Source: Streptomyces huasconensis (GTDB lineage: Bacteria; Actinomycetota; Actinomycetes; Streptomycetales; Streptomycetaceae). From it: DNA of 64,000 bases. Shown piece after piece: positions 1-10,144 of the stretch. Under the pieces are notes generated by a model, which saw only the letters and a program-made list of their open reading frames with translations, made no database searches and had not been told where the DNA came from. The stretch lies in assembly GCA_004010275.1 (NCBI GenBank), contig RBWT01000015.1, positions 1-64,000 on the forward strand, in the 5' to 3' direction. The position numbers were made by a program, and so were the translations under genes. The stretch's first letter is position 1, and each line of letters opens with the position of its first letter.

Positions 1-537
1 CTCACCTCCGCCGCCCGTGGCGAGGAACTGGCCGGTGGGCACCCGCCCTCCGGTCCTGCGCGCCTGGGACCGCCCTCGACACGTACGGCGCGGGCCACCG
101 GGGCGTCGATCTCGCCGCGGCGCCGGCACGGCGGTACGGGCGGTGGCACCGGCCGGGTGTCGTTCGCGGGCAGGGTGGCGGGCCGGGGCGTGGTCTCGGT
201 GGAGCTGGACGGCACCGGAGATCCGCCGCTGCGCACGACGTACGAGCCGGTGCGGCCCACCGTGAAGAAGGGCGCCGAGGTCGCCGCGGGCGAGGAGGTC
301 GGCACCCTGGAACCACCGACCGGCCACTGCCCCGAAGGCTGTCTGCACTGGGGCCTGCTCAGGGGAGAGACCTACCTCAACCCCTTGCCCCTGCTTCCGC
401 CGTGGCTGCTGCGCCGGGGACCGTCCCGGCTGCTGCCGCTGACCGAAGCGCCACCCCATGGCCTCGGTCCCGCACGCGCAGGGCCGCGGCTCAGCCCCGC
501 ACACCCCGCAGGGCCATCGCCACGGCGGCCTCGGTGA
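1..537 (+). CDS. M23-family metallopeptidase, C-terminal part (partial, frame broken)
   Basis: This is the end of a secreted peptidoglycan-hydrolase-like protein that starts before the window. The frame with WPVGTRPPVLRAWD (from about 20) leads into a region that restores HRGVDLAA and VRAVAPGRVSFAG only if single bases are added near 80-90, 134 and 150. The rest reads in one frame: a beta-sheet stretch, then HCPEGCLHWGLLRG, the typical last part of a LytM/M23 domain with its HWG motif. Family members cut peptide cross-links outside the membrane. The signal peptide and the first zinc ligands lie outside the window. The last 30 residues run antisense into the TetR gene, so the true stop may be earlier and lost to an indel. 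The family is fairly certain; the exact ends are not. Confidence 0.65.
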   Translation, partial: LTSAARGEELAGGHPPSGPARLGPPSTRTARATGASISPRRRHGGTGGGTGRVSFAGRVAGRGVVSVELDGTGDPPLRTTYEPVRPTVKKGAEVAAGEEVGTLEPPTGHCPEGCLHWGLLRGETYLNPLPLLPPWLLRRGPSRLLPLTEAPPHGLGPARAGPRLSPAHPAGPSPRRPR

Positions 538-1073
538 TGGCCTCGGGCTGCTCGGCCACGCCCAGCTCGATCCGCCGTACGGCCGCGTCCACGATGCCCT
601 GGAGCAGCATCGCCGCCATGCGGGGCTGCTCATGCCCGAGTTCTTCGAGCGCCTCGACGATCATCGCGATGAAGCCCGCCGTGCGCGGCCCGGATCTTCT
701 CCCGGGCCCCGGCGTCCAGCTCACTCGCGGAGATGGCGACGACGGCGCGGTGCCGTCGGTCCCCCACCAGGGCCAGCTGCCGTCGCACATAGGCCTCGAC
801 CTTGCCCTCGGCCGACTCCGCCTTCTCCATGGCCGCCGACACCTCGGCCGCCCAGACGGGAAAGTCCACCTCGCACAGCTCTTCGACCACGGCCGCCCGC
901 GACCGGAAGTACTCATAGACGGACGACCGGGCGAGCCCGGTGCGCTCGGCGAGGGCGGGGAAGGTCAACGCCTCCGTCCCGCCTTCGGACAACAGGGACC
1001 GCGCGGCGTCCAGCAGGGCCCCGCGCTGCATCGACCGGTGCTCGGCCACAGAGGCCGCTCGAATCCTTGGCAC
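491..1073 (-). CDS. TetR-family transcriptional regulator (one frameshift)
   Basis: A GTG start at 1073 gives about 194 residues. The N-terminal part has the TetR helix-turn-helix: ALLDAARSLLSEGG, then LTFPALAERTGLARSSVYEYF. The C-terminal helices (ALEELGHEQPRMAAMLLQG onward) would bind a ligand and dimerise. The two halves lie in different frames and join near 685-690, so one base is lost or gained there. It sits between the M23 gene (convergent) and whiG (same strand, about 95 bp away). The target is unknown; the nearby peptidase is a natural guess only. An internal ATG at 1031 is an alternative start. Confidence 0.75.
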
Positions 1074-1167
1074 GGCTCCACTTTACGGACGGGACGCGCC
1101 GCGCGGGAGTCGCGACGGGGCGCGCGACCGGCGGGCAGGGACGATTCAGCTCACTCGACGCACCGCG

Positions 1168-2010
1168 TCAGCGCCCGAAACTGGCCAGCTTCGCGCGCAG
1201 CTGCAGCACCGATTTCGTGTGGATCTGGCTCACCCGGCTCTCGGTCACCCCGAGGACGTTGCCGATCTCGGCGAGCGTGAGTCCTTCGTAGTAGTAGAGC
1301 GTCACGACGGTCTTCTCGCGCTCGGGCAGCGTGTTGATCGCCCGCGCGAGCAGCCGGCGCAGCTCCCGGTCCTCGGCGACCTCCACAGGGTTGTCGGCCG
1401 CGTGGTCCTCAAGGGTGTCCATCAGGCTGAGCCGGTCGCCGCCGTCACCACCGACGTGCAGCAGCTCTTCGAGCGCCACCACGTTCGCCAGGGACAACTG
1501 GCTGAAAACCGCGTGCAGTTCCTCCAGCGCGATGCCCATCTCGGCGGCGACCTCGCTCTCCGAGGGGGTGCGCCGCAGCTGCGCCTCCAAGGTGGCGTAG
1601 GCACGCTCGACGTTGCGGGCCTTCTGGCGCACCGATCGCGGAATCCAGTCGAGCGCCCGCAGCTCGTCGATCATCGCCCCGCGGATGCGGGTGATCGCGT
1701 AGGTCTCGAACTTGATCGACCGCTCGATGTCGAACTTCTCGATCGCGTCGATCAGCCCGAACACCCCGGACGAGACGAAGTCCGCCTGCTCCACGTTGGG
1801 CGGCAGCCCCACGCTCACCCGGCCCGCGACGTACTTCACCAGCGGTGAGTAGTGCAGGATCAGCTGCTCCCGCAGCCGCCCGTCCCCGGTCGCCTTGTAC
1901 GACCGCCACAACTCGTCCAGCGACGAGGGAGCGGGAGGCCGCTCCTGCTCGCCGCTACGGGCGGCGGGAGGGCCCGCCGCCCGGTCGGACCCTGAGGTGT
2001 GCTGGGGCAT
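1168..2010 (-). CDS. whiG: RNA polymerase sigma factor WhiG
   Basis: A 280-residue sigma factor of the FliA/SigD type that commits Streptomyces aerial hyphae to sporulation. The start chosen is ATG at 2010 ([13 protein letters not shown]), which gives the family length; the open frame runs further upstream without homology. Region 2 lies at about residues 40-115 ([19 protein letters not shown], then [18 protein letters not shown]), region 3 at about 120-190 and region 4 near the C-terminus ([19 protein letters not shown]). In S. coelicolor WhiG is held by the anti-sigma RsiG with cyclic-di-GMP and its gene is a BldD target (known for the species, not shown here). The frame is intact and close in sequence to the known protein. 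Confidence 0.97.
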   Translation of the reverse strand: MPQHTSGSDRAAGPPAARSGEQERPPAPSSLDELWRSYKATGDGRLREQLILHYSPLVKYVAGRVSVGLPPNVEQADFVSSGVFGLIDAIEKFDIERSIKFETYAITRIRGAMIDELRALDWIPRSVRQKARNVERAYATLEAQLRRTPSESEVAAEMGIALEELHAVFSQLSLANVVALEELLHVGGDGGDRLSLMDTLEDHAADNPVEVAEDRELRRLLARAINTLPEREKTVVTLYYYEGLTLAEIGNVLGVTESRVSQIHTKSVLQLRAKLASFGR

Positions 2011-2355
2011 TCGTCGCCTTGAGCCGTTCTGCCGTGAACCGGTGAGGTCGCGTGGGTCGGTGCCGTCGCGCGAGGCGGCGAATCCACCGGGACCGCCCGC
2101 GCTCATGTGGGGGTGTGTTTGCGTCAAATGAATGAGGTTGTCCGTCTGATCGCCTGTCCGCGTCGGAATCCTTGTGAGCGTAGCGTGACTGCAGCGTCGC
2201 AGTGAGCGAAGACTATGGGATCGCGCGTCCGCAGATACGTTCCGCTGGGTGCCCCTCGGAGTCGCCCTTGTCGCGGTGAGTGACGGTGTCGGCACATCAA
2301 CTGCACGATTCCCCAAGGTCGTCGGGGGTTCATCCGTCCGGCTCAACACTCTCGG
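2011..2355 (-). other. whiG-dprA intergenic region (345 bp), presumed whiG promoter
   Basis: No gene is visible. The stretch separates the dprA stop from the whiG start and must hold the whiG promoter on the minus strand. Three GTGA words (2174, 2185, 2202) are close together, but I could not fit a full BldD palindrome, so no operator is claimed. Confidence 0.4.
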
Positions 2356-3515
2356 TCACGATTCACCTCCAGTGGCGAAGACCGAGGGAATCGCCTGGCG
2401 TGTCAACTGCCAGACATCGCCGTGTCGTTCGACGAACCCCAACGACTGAAGTTCGTACAGGCGCCCTACCGCGTCATCCACGCTCGTGCCCGCGCCGACG
2501 GCGACGTCCTGAGCCGACGCGCGCCCCCGGGCGGGCAGCGCGGCCAGGACGTGGGCCGCCCCCGGGGCGAGCAGATCGCGGGGTACGACGGGGCCTCGCC
2601 GCTCCGGAGCCAGGTCGCCCATGTCGCCGACCAGCTCGACCACTTCCGCGGCATCGGTCACCAGGACGCCGTCACCCCGCAGCAGTTCATGCACTCCGGC
2701 GGAGAGTCCGCTGGTGGCGGGCCCCGGCACTCCCATGGTGAAGCGTCCCAACTCCTGGGCGCCACGAGCCGTGGCAAGCGCCCCGCTGCGGTACGCCGCC
2801 TCCACCACGACCGTCCCCCTGGTGAGCGCCGCGATCACTCTGTTCCGGAGGATGAAGCGGCTCGGCGTCGGGTGGTCGCCCGGCGGCAACTCACCGACCA
2901 CCAGGCCCTGTTCCGCGATCCTTGCGATCAGCTCGGCGTGCCCGCGGGGGTAGGCCCGGTCCACCCCGCAGGCCAGCACGGCCACGGTGGCCCCACCCGC
3001 TCCGAGCGCTTCGCGGTGCGCGGCGCCGTCACGCCGTATGCCCCGCCGGAGACCACCACCCAGCCGCGCTCCGCCAGGCCCGCGCCGAGGTCGGCCGCCA
3101 TGTGCGCGCCGTACTGCGTGCAGGCCCTGGCTCCGACGACGGCCACCGACCGCACCGCCCACATCCGCAGCGAGGGCCGCCCCCGCACCCAGAGCCCGAC
3201 CGGCCGGGCGTCCCCGAGGTCGTCCAGCGACAGCGGCCACTCCGCGTCCCCCGGGCACACGAACCGCGCCCCGACGCTCGCCGCCACCTCCAAATCCTCC
3301 TCCGGGCAGGCTCCGGCGGCCCGCGCCCGCAGCCCCTCCCACCGCCGCGCGGTCACCCCCGACAGCCGCTTCTCCTCGCTGCCGAGCCTGCGCAGGACCT
3401 CGGCCGCCCCGGCCTCCCGGAGCCACCGGCCACCGACCTCGTCCCCGGGTTCGAGCACGCGGGTCAGGGCGACCCGGGCCAGGCGGTCCTCGTCCGTCGG
3501 AAGCTCCGCGCTCAC
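2356..3515 (-). CDS. dprA: DNA-processing protein DprA (one frameshift)
   Basis: DprA loads RecA on incoming single-stranded DNA in competent bacteria; its role in Streptomyces is unclear. The protein would be 386 residues once one base is restored near 3032, where the GGAYG frame must join DGAAHREALGAGG. The Rossmann core shows SVAVVGARACTQYG, WVVVSGGAYG and ACGVDRAYPRGH. A winged-helix domain ends the protein (QDVAVGAGTSVDDAVGRLYEL). The GTG start at 3515 overlaps the comM stop (GTGA), which indicates translational coupling in a yraN-comM-dprA operon. Confidence 0.9.
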
Positions 3516-5145
3516 CCCGGGACCCCGATCGGCTCGATCACCATGGGCACGCCACGCGAGATCCCCGTGCGCAGTTGCAGCGCCAGGGCGACGTCCTGCG
3601 CGGAGGGCCGGTCGTGCCCCGCCAAGTCCGCGACGGTCCACGCCACCCGCAGGACGCGGTCGAGGCCGCGGGCGGTCAGGAAGCCGCGCTCCAAGTCCAG
3701 CTCGGCCGCGTCCAGCGCACCGGGGGCGGCGGGCCATCGGGTGCGCAGCGTATGGCCGGGCACTTCGCTGTTGGTCCGCCAGCCGGTGCCGGAGAGCCTG
3801 GCCGCCGCTCTCTCCCGAGCGGCGCGGACGCGGTCGGCGACGGTGCGGGTGGACTCTCCACGCGTGCCGTACCCGGCCAGTTCCGACCGCGTGACGGCCT
3901 CCACCTCGACTTTGAGGTCGACCCGGTCGAGCAGGGGACCCGAGAGCCGGGCCTGATAGCGGCGGATGACGGAGGAAGGGCATTCACAGCCGTCACCGAG
4001 CAGCGTGTGCCGCCCACAAGGGCAGGGGTTGGCCGCCAGCACCATCAGGAACTTCGCCGGCAGCCGCACCACCCCGGCGCTGCGCGCGATCACCACATGG
4101 CCCGATTCGAGAGGCTGACGCAAGGAGTCCAGTGCCTGGCTGCTGAACTCCGGCGCCTCGTCCAAAAAAAGCACCCCGCGGTGAGCCAGCGAGACCGCTC
4201 CCGGCCGGCCAGGCCCTGACCGCCGCCCACGAGCGACTGCATCGTGGCGGAGTGGTGCGGCGCGCAGTACGGCGCGACGTCCACCAGTGGCTTGCCCGGA
4301 GGGAGCATGCCCGCCACCGAGTGGACCGCCGTCACCTCCAAGGAGTCCTCGCGGGACAGTCGGGGCAGGATCGCCGGCAGCCGCTCCGCGAGCATGGTCT
4401 TGCCCGCGCCCGGCGGCCCCTGGAGGAAGAGGTGGTGCGCCCCCGCGGCGGCCACCTCCACGGCGGTCCTCGCCGACATCTGCCCGACGACGTCCGACAG
4501 GTCCAGCGTGTGGGCGTCGTCCAGCGCGCCGCCGACACCGAGGCCCGCGCCCACGCCGGTGCCCGGCACGCAGAGCCCGGCCAGCATCGGGTCGGGCCGC
4601 CCCGTCTCGTCCGGCTCCTCCATCGGCACCGGCTCATCGGTGAGCACCGCGATCAGCTGCCGCAGACTGCGCACGCCGAGAACCGATACACCCGGCACCA
4701 GCGAGGCCTCCGCGGCCGTGCACTCCGGGACCACCACCTGCTCGTACCCCGCGTCGGCCGCCGCCAGGACCGCCGGCAGCACGCCCCGGACGGGCCGCAC
4801 CCGCCCGTCGAGCCCCAGTTCGCCGATCATCACGATGTCGGTCAGCACCCGTGGGTCGATCCGCTCGGCCGCCCCGAGGACGGCGCACGCGACAGCGAGG
4901 TCGAAGCCGCTGCCGCCCTTGGGGACCGACGCGGGGCTCAGCCCCACCGTGAGCTTCTTCTGGGGCCACTCCGCGCCGGAGTTGACCACGGCGGCCCTGA
5001 CCCGGTCCCGGCTCTCCGTCAGGCTCTTGTCCGGCAGCCCCACCAGCGTGAAGGCCGCGACGCCGGGCTCCAGATCGGCCTGCACCTCGACGACCACGCC
5101 TTCGACGCCGACCAGCGCCACCGAGCACGTACGCGCGAATCCCAT
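3512..5145 (-). CDS. comM: YifB/ComM-family Mg-chelatase-like AAA ATPase (one frameshift)
   Basis: A ComM-type hexameric helicase that helps branch migration during DNA integration. The expected 544 residues appear after restoring one base near 4200. The N-terminal Lon-protease-like fold carries GLPDKSLTESRDRVRAAV. Walker A is GPPGAGKTMLAERLP, Walker B is VLFLDEAPEF, and a zinc-ribbon-like loop NPCPCGRH follows. The ATG at 5145 shares one base with the yraN stop, and the comM stop overlaps the dprA start, so the three genes form one operon. The span is one base short of a multiple of three, which fits a single lost base. Confidence 0.92.
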
Positions 5146-5525
5146 CAGGCCACCCCCCGCGCGTGCTCGACCACGGGAGCGCCGCGCCGCGGGAGGAGGA
5201 CGCCGACCAGGTCGATGCGGACGCCTCCGGGCGGTGGGCCGCCGCTCTCCTCGATCCACCGCTCGGCCAGGCGCCGCAGCCGCTCCGCCTTGGTCCGGTC
5301 CACGGACGCCATCGGATGTTCGAACAGCGCCGAACCGGCCAGGCCAGGCGCCCTGCGGGTCTTCACCTCGCAGACGACGAGGGCCTCGCCGTCCATGGCC
5401 ACGATGTCGATCTCACCGGCCCTGCCCGCGCGCCAGTTGCGCGCCAGGACCGTCATCCCCGCCTCGACCAGCCGCCGTGCGGCCAGGTCTTCGCCGTACT
5501 TGCCGAGTGCTCCCCGTGCGTTCAT
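5145..5525 (-). CDS. YraN family protein (UPF0102, nuclease-like)
   Basis: A 126-residue member of UPF0102, a small family with a PD-(D/E)XK nuclease-like fold. The signature is present: [10 protein letters not shown] followed by VCEVKTRR, giving the E-ID-EVK acidic/lysine set. The start [19 protein letters not shown] matches the family N-terminus. It is the first gene of the yraN-comM-dprA run. No experimental role can be assigned from sequence; the neighbours suggest DNA metabolism. Confidence 0.92.
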   Translation of the reverse strand: MNARGALGKYGEDLAARRLVEAGMTVLARNWRAGRAGEIDIVAMDGEALVVCEVKTRRAPGLAGSALFEHPMASVDRTKAERLRRLAERWIEESGGPPPGGVRIDLVGVLLPRRGAPVVEHARGVA

Positions 5526-5632
5526 GTCGGCACCACCTCCGGCACCCACACTCACGGGTTCCCCCGCAGCCATTGGATCTTGGTGCACTACTCGCCGGTT
5601 GTGGACAACTCCGTCACCCCGGCGAGTGAAAC

Positions 5633-5941
5633 TCAGCCGCCCGGCAGCTCCAGGTCGCTCTTGTTGAGCTCCTCGATGTTCACGTCCTTGAACGTGAGGA
5701 CGCGCACCTGCTTCACGAACCGCGCCGGCCGGTACATGTCCCACACCCAGGCGTCCGCCATCGACACCTCGAAGAACACCTCGCCCTGGACCGAGTGCAC
5801 CTGCATCTCGTAGTCATTGGTGAGGTAGAAGCGTCGCTCGGTCTCGATCACGTATTTGAACAGACCGACGACATCGCGGTACTCCCGGTAGAGCTTCAGC
5901 TCCATCTCGGTCTCGTACTTCTCGAGGTCCTCGGCGCTCAT
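5633..5941 (-). CDS. DUF2469 domain-containing protein
   Basis: A 102-residue acidic protein that is very conserved in actinobacteria and of unknown function. It begins [20 protein letters not shown] and is rich in aromatic residues in the middle ([35 protein letters not shown]). There is no signal peptide or membrane segment. It stands between yraN and the Nudix gene on the same strand, the usual position in Streptomyces. The frame is intact. Confidence 0.92.
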   Translation of the reverse strand: MSAEDLEKYETEMELKLYREYRDVVGLFKYVIETERRFYLTNDYEMQVHSVQGEVFFEVSMADAWVWDMYRPARFVKQVRVLTFKDVNIEELNKSDLELPGG

Positions 5942-5996
5942 GGCATGTTCCCCTTCAGCCGTGCGTCCCCCTATTGTGCGTCAGCCCCGCGAGCCC

Positions 5997-6594
5997 CTAC
6001 ACGATTTCCGTGTCGAGGATCTCGGGCCGGTCCGGGGGCCCCTCGTCCAGCAGTCTGCGCAGCAGCTCGGCGAGTCTGGTCGGATACACCGTCTCATGAG
6101 CCTCGGTCAGTTCCCGGCACGTCCACCAACGCGCTCCGGCCACACTGCGGCGTTCCAGCTCCGTCAGGCCTTCGGCCGCCGTCGCCGTCTGCGTCGTACA
6201 CGCCAGGTAGTACCACTCATCCTGGTCCCAGCGGCGCCCGGCGAAGGGGAAGGAGCACACGCGCCGCCACAGCACCGGACCGAGCTGGACCTCCGTGATG
6301 CCCGTCTCCTCGCGCAGCTCGCGCAGGGCGGCCTGTTCCCGCGTCTCGTCGCCCTCCACGCCACCACCCGGCGTGAACCACCAGTCGTCCGCGGGGTCAC
6401 CGGGTTCGTGGCCGTGGAGCAACAGGATGCGCTCGCTCGGGTCCAGCAGCACCACGCGCGCGACCTTGCGCAGCGGCCGGCCCGTCGGCGTCGACGCGCC
6501 ACGCCGGCGCGCTCTCCCTCACCGGCGTCGGCCCTGCCTGGCCAGCCTCCCCCACCGGCGACGACCCGGCCCGCGCGATCTCCTCAGCCGACAC
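5997..6594 (-). CDS. NUDIX hydrolase (one frameshift near the N-terminus)
   Basis: A MutT-like pyrophosphohydrolase. The Nudix box is complete: GGGVEGDETREQAALRELREET (positions about 6317-6382), with the REXXEE glutamates that bind the metal. The domain starts at RPLRKVARVVLLDP. An upstream piece in another frame (GTG at 6594, V-SAEEIARAGSSPVGEAGQ) looks like its N-terminal extension and joins near 6500. The GTG overlaps the sipZ stop, as expected for the conserved sip-mutT operon of Streptomyces. If the extension is not used, the minimal open frame is 5997-6455. The substrate is unknown. Confidence 0.82.
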
Positions 6595-7347
6595 CAACAG
6601 CCTCCCCCGTACGACTGCGCCCACGGCCACGGCCACGGCCCAGCCGCTTGGCCACCGGCCCGTACGCGGCGCCTCCGAGGACCAGCACCATGCCCGCCCA
6701 CGATCGCGCTCACCACCATGCCGCAGCGGCCCCGGCTCGGAGAGGCCGCCCGGCATGTCCGCGAAGCCCTCGGGCCGCTCCAGCATGCCGGACTTGTCCA
6801 TCGGCCACGCCACCGCGTCGACCCGCGCCCGCACCGCGTCCCGCGGCACCGTCCCTTGGTCCGCGTCCCCCAGGTGCGTGCTGGAGTCCAGGGAGCCGCT
6901 TCGCTCGTCGCCGAGCAGGAACAGCCGGCCCTTGGGGACCGTCGTGGTGGGGATGCCGGTGACCGCGGCGTCCTTGCCCTCGGGCAGATACGGTTCTGCG
7001 ACGGCCTTGCCGTTGACGGTCAGCTTGCCGTCCTGGCAGCAGGCGATCTTGTCGCCGCCCACGCCGACCACGCGCTTGACCATCGGCAGGTCGCCCCACG
7101 TCGACTGCTCGAAGACGACGACGTCACCGCGGCGCACCTCGTCGCCCCCGATCCGCTGCGCGAGCACCCGGTCGCCCGCGTCGATCGTCGGGGCCATCGA
7201 GCCCGTGGGCACGGCATACGGCTGGTACAGGGCCGCGCCCCAGACGAAACCGCCGAGGAAGAGCACACAGCCGAGGGCCACGGCGATGCCCGACAGCACG
7301 CTGCCGAGCCGGCCATGGCCCTCGTCCGTACGACGTGTCCTGCTCAT
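6584..7347 (-). CDS. sipZ: Signal peptidase I (fourth of cluster, SipZ-like; frameshifts at the end)
   Basis: A type I signal peptidase that removes leader peptides of exported proteins at the outer face of the membrane. The start MSRTRRTDEGHGRLG (ATG 7347) is followed by one N-terminal membrane helix. The catalytic serine is in PTGSMAPTI and the lysine in MVKRVVGVGGD; LGDERSGSLDS is the third conserved box. Near 6690-6720 the frame slips twice. Restoring it gives a hydrophobic C-terminal segment (VVSAIVGG then MVLVLGGAAYGPVAKRL) and a stop at 6584 that overlaps the Nudix start. It is the last sip gene in transcription order. Confidence 0.85.
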
Positions 7348-7427
7348 CCCGGTGCTCCCCCGTCTCGGAGACGACCTCGCCGCCCGTGGGCACGGGCGGC
7401 GAAAGATCGGCGATCTGGAACGGCACC

Positions 7428-8423
7428 CTACCCGGCGGTACTGCCGCCAGAAACCCTTGTGTTCCGGGCCGCGGCGACCGTCAGCCGGCGCCTGCGCCAC
7501 AGCACCAGCGGCACCGCGCCCGCGAGGCCGAGGACGCCCGGGGCGGCGCTCGACAGGGCGTTGATGCCCGGCTGGTCGAAGGTGTCCGGCTTCGGCAGCG
7601 TCGCCCAGCGGGTGGGCGGCCAGGCGACCACGATGGCGCGGCCCACGACGTTGTCCACGGGGACGGCGCCGCCGCCGGGCTGGTTCTGGTGGTAGCGGGA
7701 GTCCAGCGAGTTCTGCCGGTGGTCACCCATGACCCAGATCTTGCCCTTGGGCACGGTGACCTTGAACTGGCCGCCCTGGTCGTCGACCGTGCAGGGGGTG
7801 TTCCCGGCGAAGACGTACGGCTCGTTCAGCGCCTTGCCGTTGACCTTCACCGGGCCGTCGCCCTTGCACTCCACGGTGTCGCCGCCCACGGCGATGACGC
7901 GCTTGATCAGGTCCTTCTCGTCGGCGGACGGCATCAGCCCGATCCAGCCGAGGACCCTCTGGACGGCGTTCGGGTCGGGGGTGGGCTCGCCGTCCAGCCA
8001 GTGGCCCGGGTCCTTGAAGACGACGACCTCGCCGCGCTCGGGCTCGGAGCCGAACCACGGCGTCAGCTTGTCGACGAGGACGCGGTCGCCCTGCTGGAGC
8101 GTGTTCTGCATCGAGTCCGACGGGATGGAGAACGCCTGGACCAGGAAGGACTTGATCACCAGCGCCAGGACCAGCGCGATGCCGATGAGGAGCGGCAGTT
8201 CCTTCCAGAAGGACCGTTGCTTCTTCGGCCCCTTGCTGTCCTTGCCGCCCGCGCTGTCCTTGCCGTCCGGGCCGCTCTGCGTCTCGTCGCCGCCCGCGGC
8301 GTCACTCCCGGGGTTCGTACCGCCCGCGGCGGCCTCGACGCCCGGCGCGTCGGATCGTCCCGGCCGCTCCTCGGGCCCCTCGTGTCCGGATCGTGCGCCG
8401 ACCGCCAAATCCCCCACATCCAC
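7428..8423 (-). CDS. sipY: Signal peptidase I (SipY-like)
   Basis: An intact 331-residue type I signal peptidase. It has a long hydrophilic N-terminal extension rich in Gly, Asp and Ser, then a membrane helix (LPLLIGIALVLALVIKSFLV). Serine lies in PSDSMQNTL, lysine in LIKRVIAVGGD, and the box MGDHRQNSLDSRYH follows. A second C-terminal hydrophobic segment (GVLGLAGAVPLVLW) is present, which in S. lividans SipY is part of the known topology. The ATG at 8423 lies inside sipX, so a later start is possible. By family knowledge SipY is the main secretory peptidase in S. lividans; that role here is inferred. Confidence 0.9.
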   Translation of the reverse strand: MDVGDLAVGARSGHEGPEERPGRSDAPGVEAAAGGTNPGSDAAGGDETQSGPDGKDSAGGKDSKGPKKQRSFWKELPLLIGIALVLALVIKSFLVQAFSIPSDSMQNTLQQGDRVLVDKLTPWFGSEPERGEVVVFKDPGHWLDGEPTPDPNAVQRVLGWIGLMPSADEKDLIKRVIAVGGDTVECKGDGPVKVNGKALNEPYVFAGNTPCTVDDQGGQFKVTVPKGKIWVMGDHRQNSLDSRYHQNQPGGGAVPVDNVVGRAIVVAWPPTRWATLPKPDTFDQPGINALSSAAPGVLGLAGAVPLVLWRRRRLTVAAARNTRVSGGSTAG

Positions 8424-9396
8424 TCCTCAGTCCGTGCCGCCGCCTGCCCCAGATGCGATGCAGGCCCACCACTCCCATAACGAGCGGGAGTTCCGCAGGG
8501 GTCGGGAGTCGGATCAATCCATATCGATCGCCGTGTACCACCCTATGCGACACGCCTGTGGCGTTGTCCGATCCCGCACGCGCGTCGGGTACGGACGCAT
8601 ATGTGGCGGGCTCCTCCAGTTTGCGCCAATGGCCGAAGGGCCAGGCGATGACAAGGGCCCTCCCGACGACCTCGTCCTCGGCGATGGTCCCGGCGAACTT
8701 CTCCGTGCGGTGGAAGCGGGAGTCGGCCGAGTTGCTGCGGTGGTCGCCCATCATGAAAAGGCGTCCCTTGGGGACCTTCACCTCGAACTCGAACGCCGAG
8801 GGCTTGTCGCCGGGGTGGATGTAGGGCTCGTCGAGCGGTACGCCGTTGACGGTGACCTTGTCGTTCTTGTCGCAGCACTTCACGGTGTCGCCGCCGACAC
8901 CGACGACACGCTTGATCAGGTCCCGCTCGCTGTCGGAGGGCAGCAGACCGATCTGGGTCAGCCCTTCCTTGATCTGCTTGACGACCACCGGGTCGTTCTT
9001 CTTCTTGCCCTGTTCCTCTTCGAGCCAGTTGCCGGGGTCCTTGAAGACGACGACGTCGCCGCGCTCCGGCTTCGACCCGAACCACGGGGTGAGCTTGTCG
9101 ACGAGGACCCGGTCCCCGATCCGGATCGTCTGCTCCATGGAGCCCGTGGGGATCACGAAGGCCTGGACGAGGAAGGTCTTCAGTACGAGGGCGATCAGCA
9201 GGGCCACGCCTATGAGGAGGGGTATCTCCTTGATCGCCGAACGTCGCCTGCGCCGCTTGACCTTCTTCGCGAGCTTGCGCCGGTCGGCCCGGCCCGGCCG
9301 GGCGGGACCGCTGGTCGGCCGGGAGCCCGTGGGCAGCTGGGTGCCGGCCCCGTGGGCCGCGGCGCGTGTCCGCCCGCGGTTACCCATGCGCGCCAC
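8302..9396 (-). CDS. sipX: Signal peptidase I (SipX-like)
   Basis: An intact type I signal peptidase of up to 364 residues. A basic N-terminus (KLAKKVKRRRRR) precedes the membrane helix (IPLLIGVALLIALVLKTFLV). The catalytic serine is in PTGSMEQTI, the lysine in LIKRVVGVGGD, and MGDHRSNSADSRFH is the third box. GTG 9396 or ATG 9387 may start it; both overlap the sipW stop. The last 100 residues are Arg/Gly-rich and run 120 bp into sipY, which is unusually long; part of this tail may be an indel artefact. Confidence 0.88.
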   Translation of the reverse strand: MARMGNRGRTRAAAHGAGTQLPTGSRPTSGPARPGRADRRKLAKKVKRRRRRSAIKEIPLLIGVALLIALVLKTFLVQAFVIPTGSMEQTIRIGDRVLVDKLTPWFGSKPERGDVVVFKDPGNWLEEEQGKKKNDPVVVKQIKEGLTQIGLLPSDSERDLIKRVVGVGGDTVKCCDKNDKVTVNGVPLDEPYIHPGDKPSAFEFEVKVPKGRLFMMGDHRSNSADSRFHRTEKFAGTIAEDEVVGRALVIAWPFGHWRKLEEPATYASVPDARAGSDNATGVSHRVVHGDRYGLIRLPTPAELPLVMGVVGLHRIWGRRRHGLRSGCGGFGGRRTIRTRGARGAAGTIRRAGRRGRRGRYEPRE

Positions 9397-10099
9397 CCGG
9401 TGCGGGCACGCGCGCGTAGCTGTCGGGGCGCTCCAGGGAGGTCCAGTGGCCGACCGGCCAGGCGATCCAGTCGGCCCGGCCGATGACCTCGTCGACGGGG
9501 ATCATGCCGCCGCCGGGCTCCCCCAGGTGATCGCGGGAGTCCCGGGAGTCGCTGCGGTGGTCGCCGAGCAGGAAGAGGCTGTCTTCGGGGACGACGACAT
9601 CGAAGGGCACCTGTGAGGGGCTGTCCCCCGGAAACAGATACGACTCATCGACAGGTACGCCGTTCACCTCGATCCTCCCCCGCTCACCGCAGACCACCCG
9701 GTCTCCCCCGGTGCCCACGACCCGCTTGATGTAGTCGGCATCCCCGAAGTAACCGCTGCCGTCAAAGACGACCGCGTCACCCCGCTGCGGCTCGGAACCG
9801 AAACGGTACGCCAACTTGTTGACGAGTACCCGGTCTCCGACGCGGAACGCGGGCTCCATGGAGCTGCTCGGGATCTGGAAGGGCTGCACCACGAAGGTGC
9901 CGACGAGGAGCAGTGCCGCCGCGCACGCCAGGAAGGTCAGCGTGAACCCGCCGCCCGGCAGCCGGGAGACGAGCGACATGAAAACGGAGCGCGACCGCTC
10001 CTCCGGCTCCTCCGCTGCTTCGGCGACGTGCGGGACGTCTCCGGGGCCGGAAGGTGGGGAGGAGCGGTCGCGCTCCGTGTGCTGTGCTTCGGTGTCCAT
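9380..10099 (-). CDS. sipW: Signal peptidase I (SipW-like)
   Basis: An intact 239-residue type I signal peptidase, first of the four sip genes in transcription order. One membrane helix (LTFLACAAALLLVGTFVV) is followed by PSSSMEPAF with the catalytic serine, YIKRVVGTGGD with the lysine, and LGDHRSDSRDSRDH. It lies 45 bp downstream of rplS. The stop TAA at 9380 overlaps the sipX start, which suggests co-translation. The name follows the known rplS-sipW-sipX-sipY-sipZ order in S. lividans. Confidence 0.9.
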   Translation of the reverse strand: MDTEAQHTERDRSSPPSGPGDVPHVAEAAEEPEERSRSVFMSLVSRLPGGGFTLTFLACAAALLLVGTFVVQPFQIPSSSMEPAFRVGDRVLVNKLAYRFGSEPQRGDAVVFDGSGYFGDADYIKRVVGTGGDRVVCGERGRIEVNGVPVDESYLFPGDSPSQVPFDVVVPEDSLFLLGDHRSDSRDSRDHLGEPGGGMIPVDEVIGRADWIAWPVGHWTSLERPDSYARVPAPGGAHG

Positions 10100-10144
10100 C
10101 GGGGCCAGATGCTATCCGGCCCCGCTGTGGACCCGCGCGGGAGC

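Noticed and set aside
2170-2210. BldD operator upstream of whiG
   Set aside because: Three GTGA words are present, but they are direct repeats and no palindrome of the known BldD type could be fitted.
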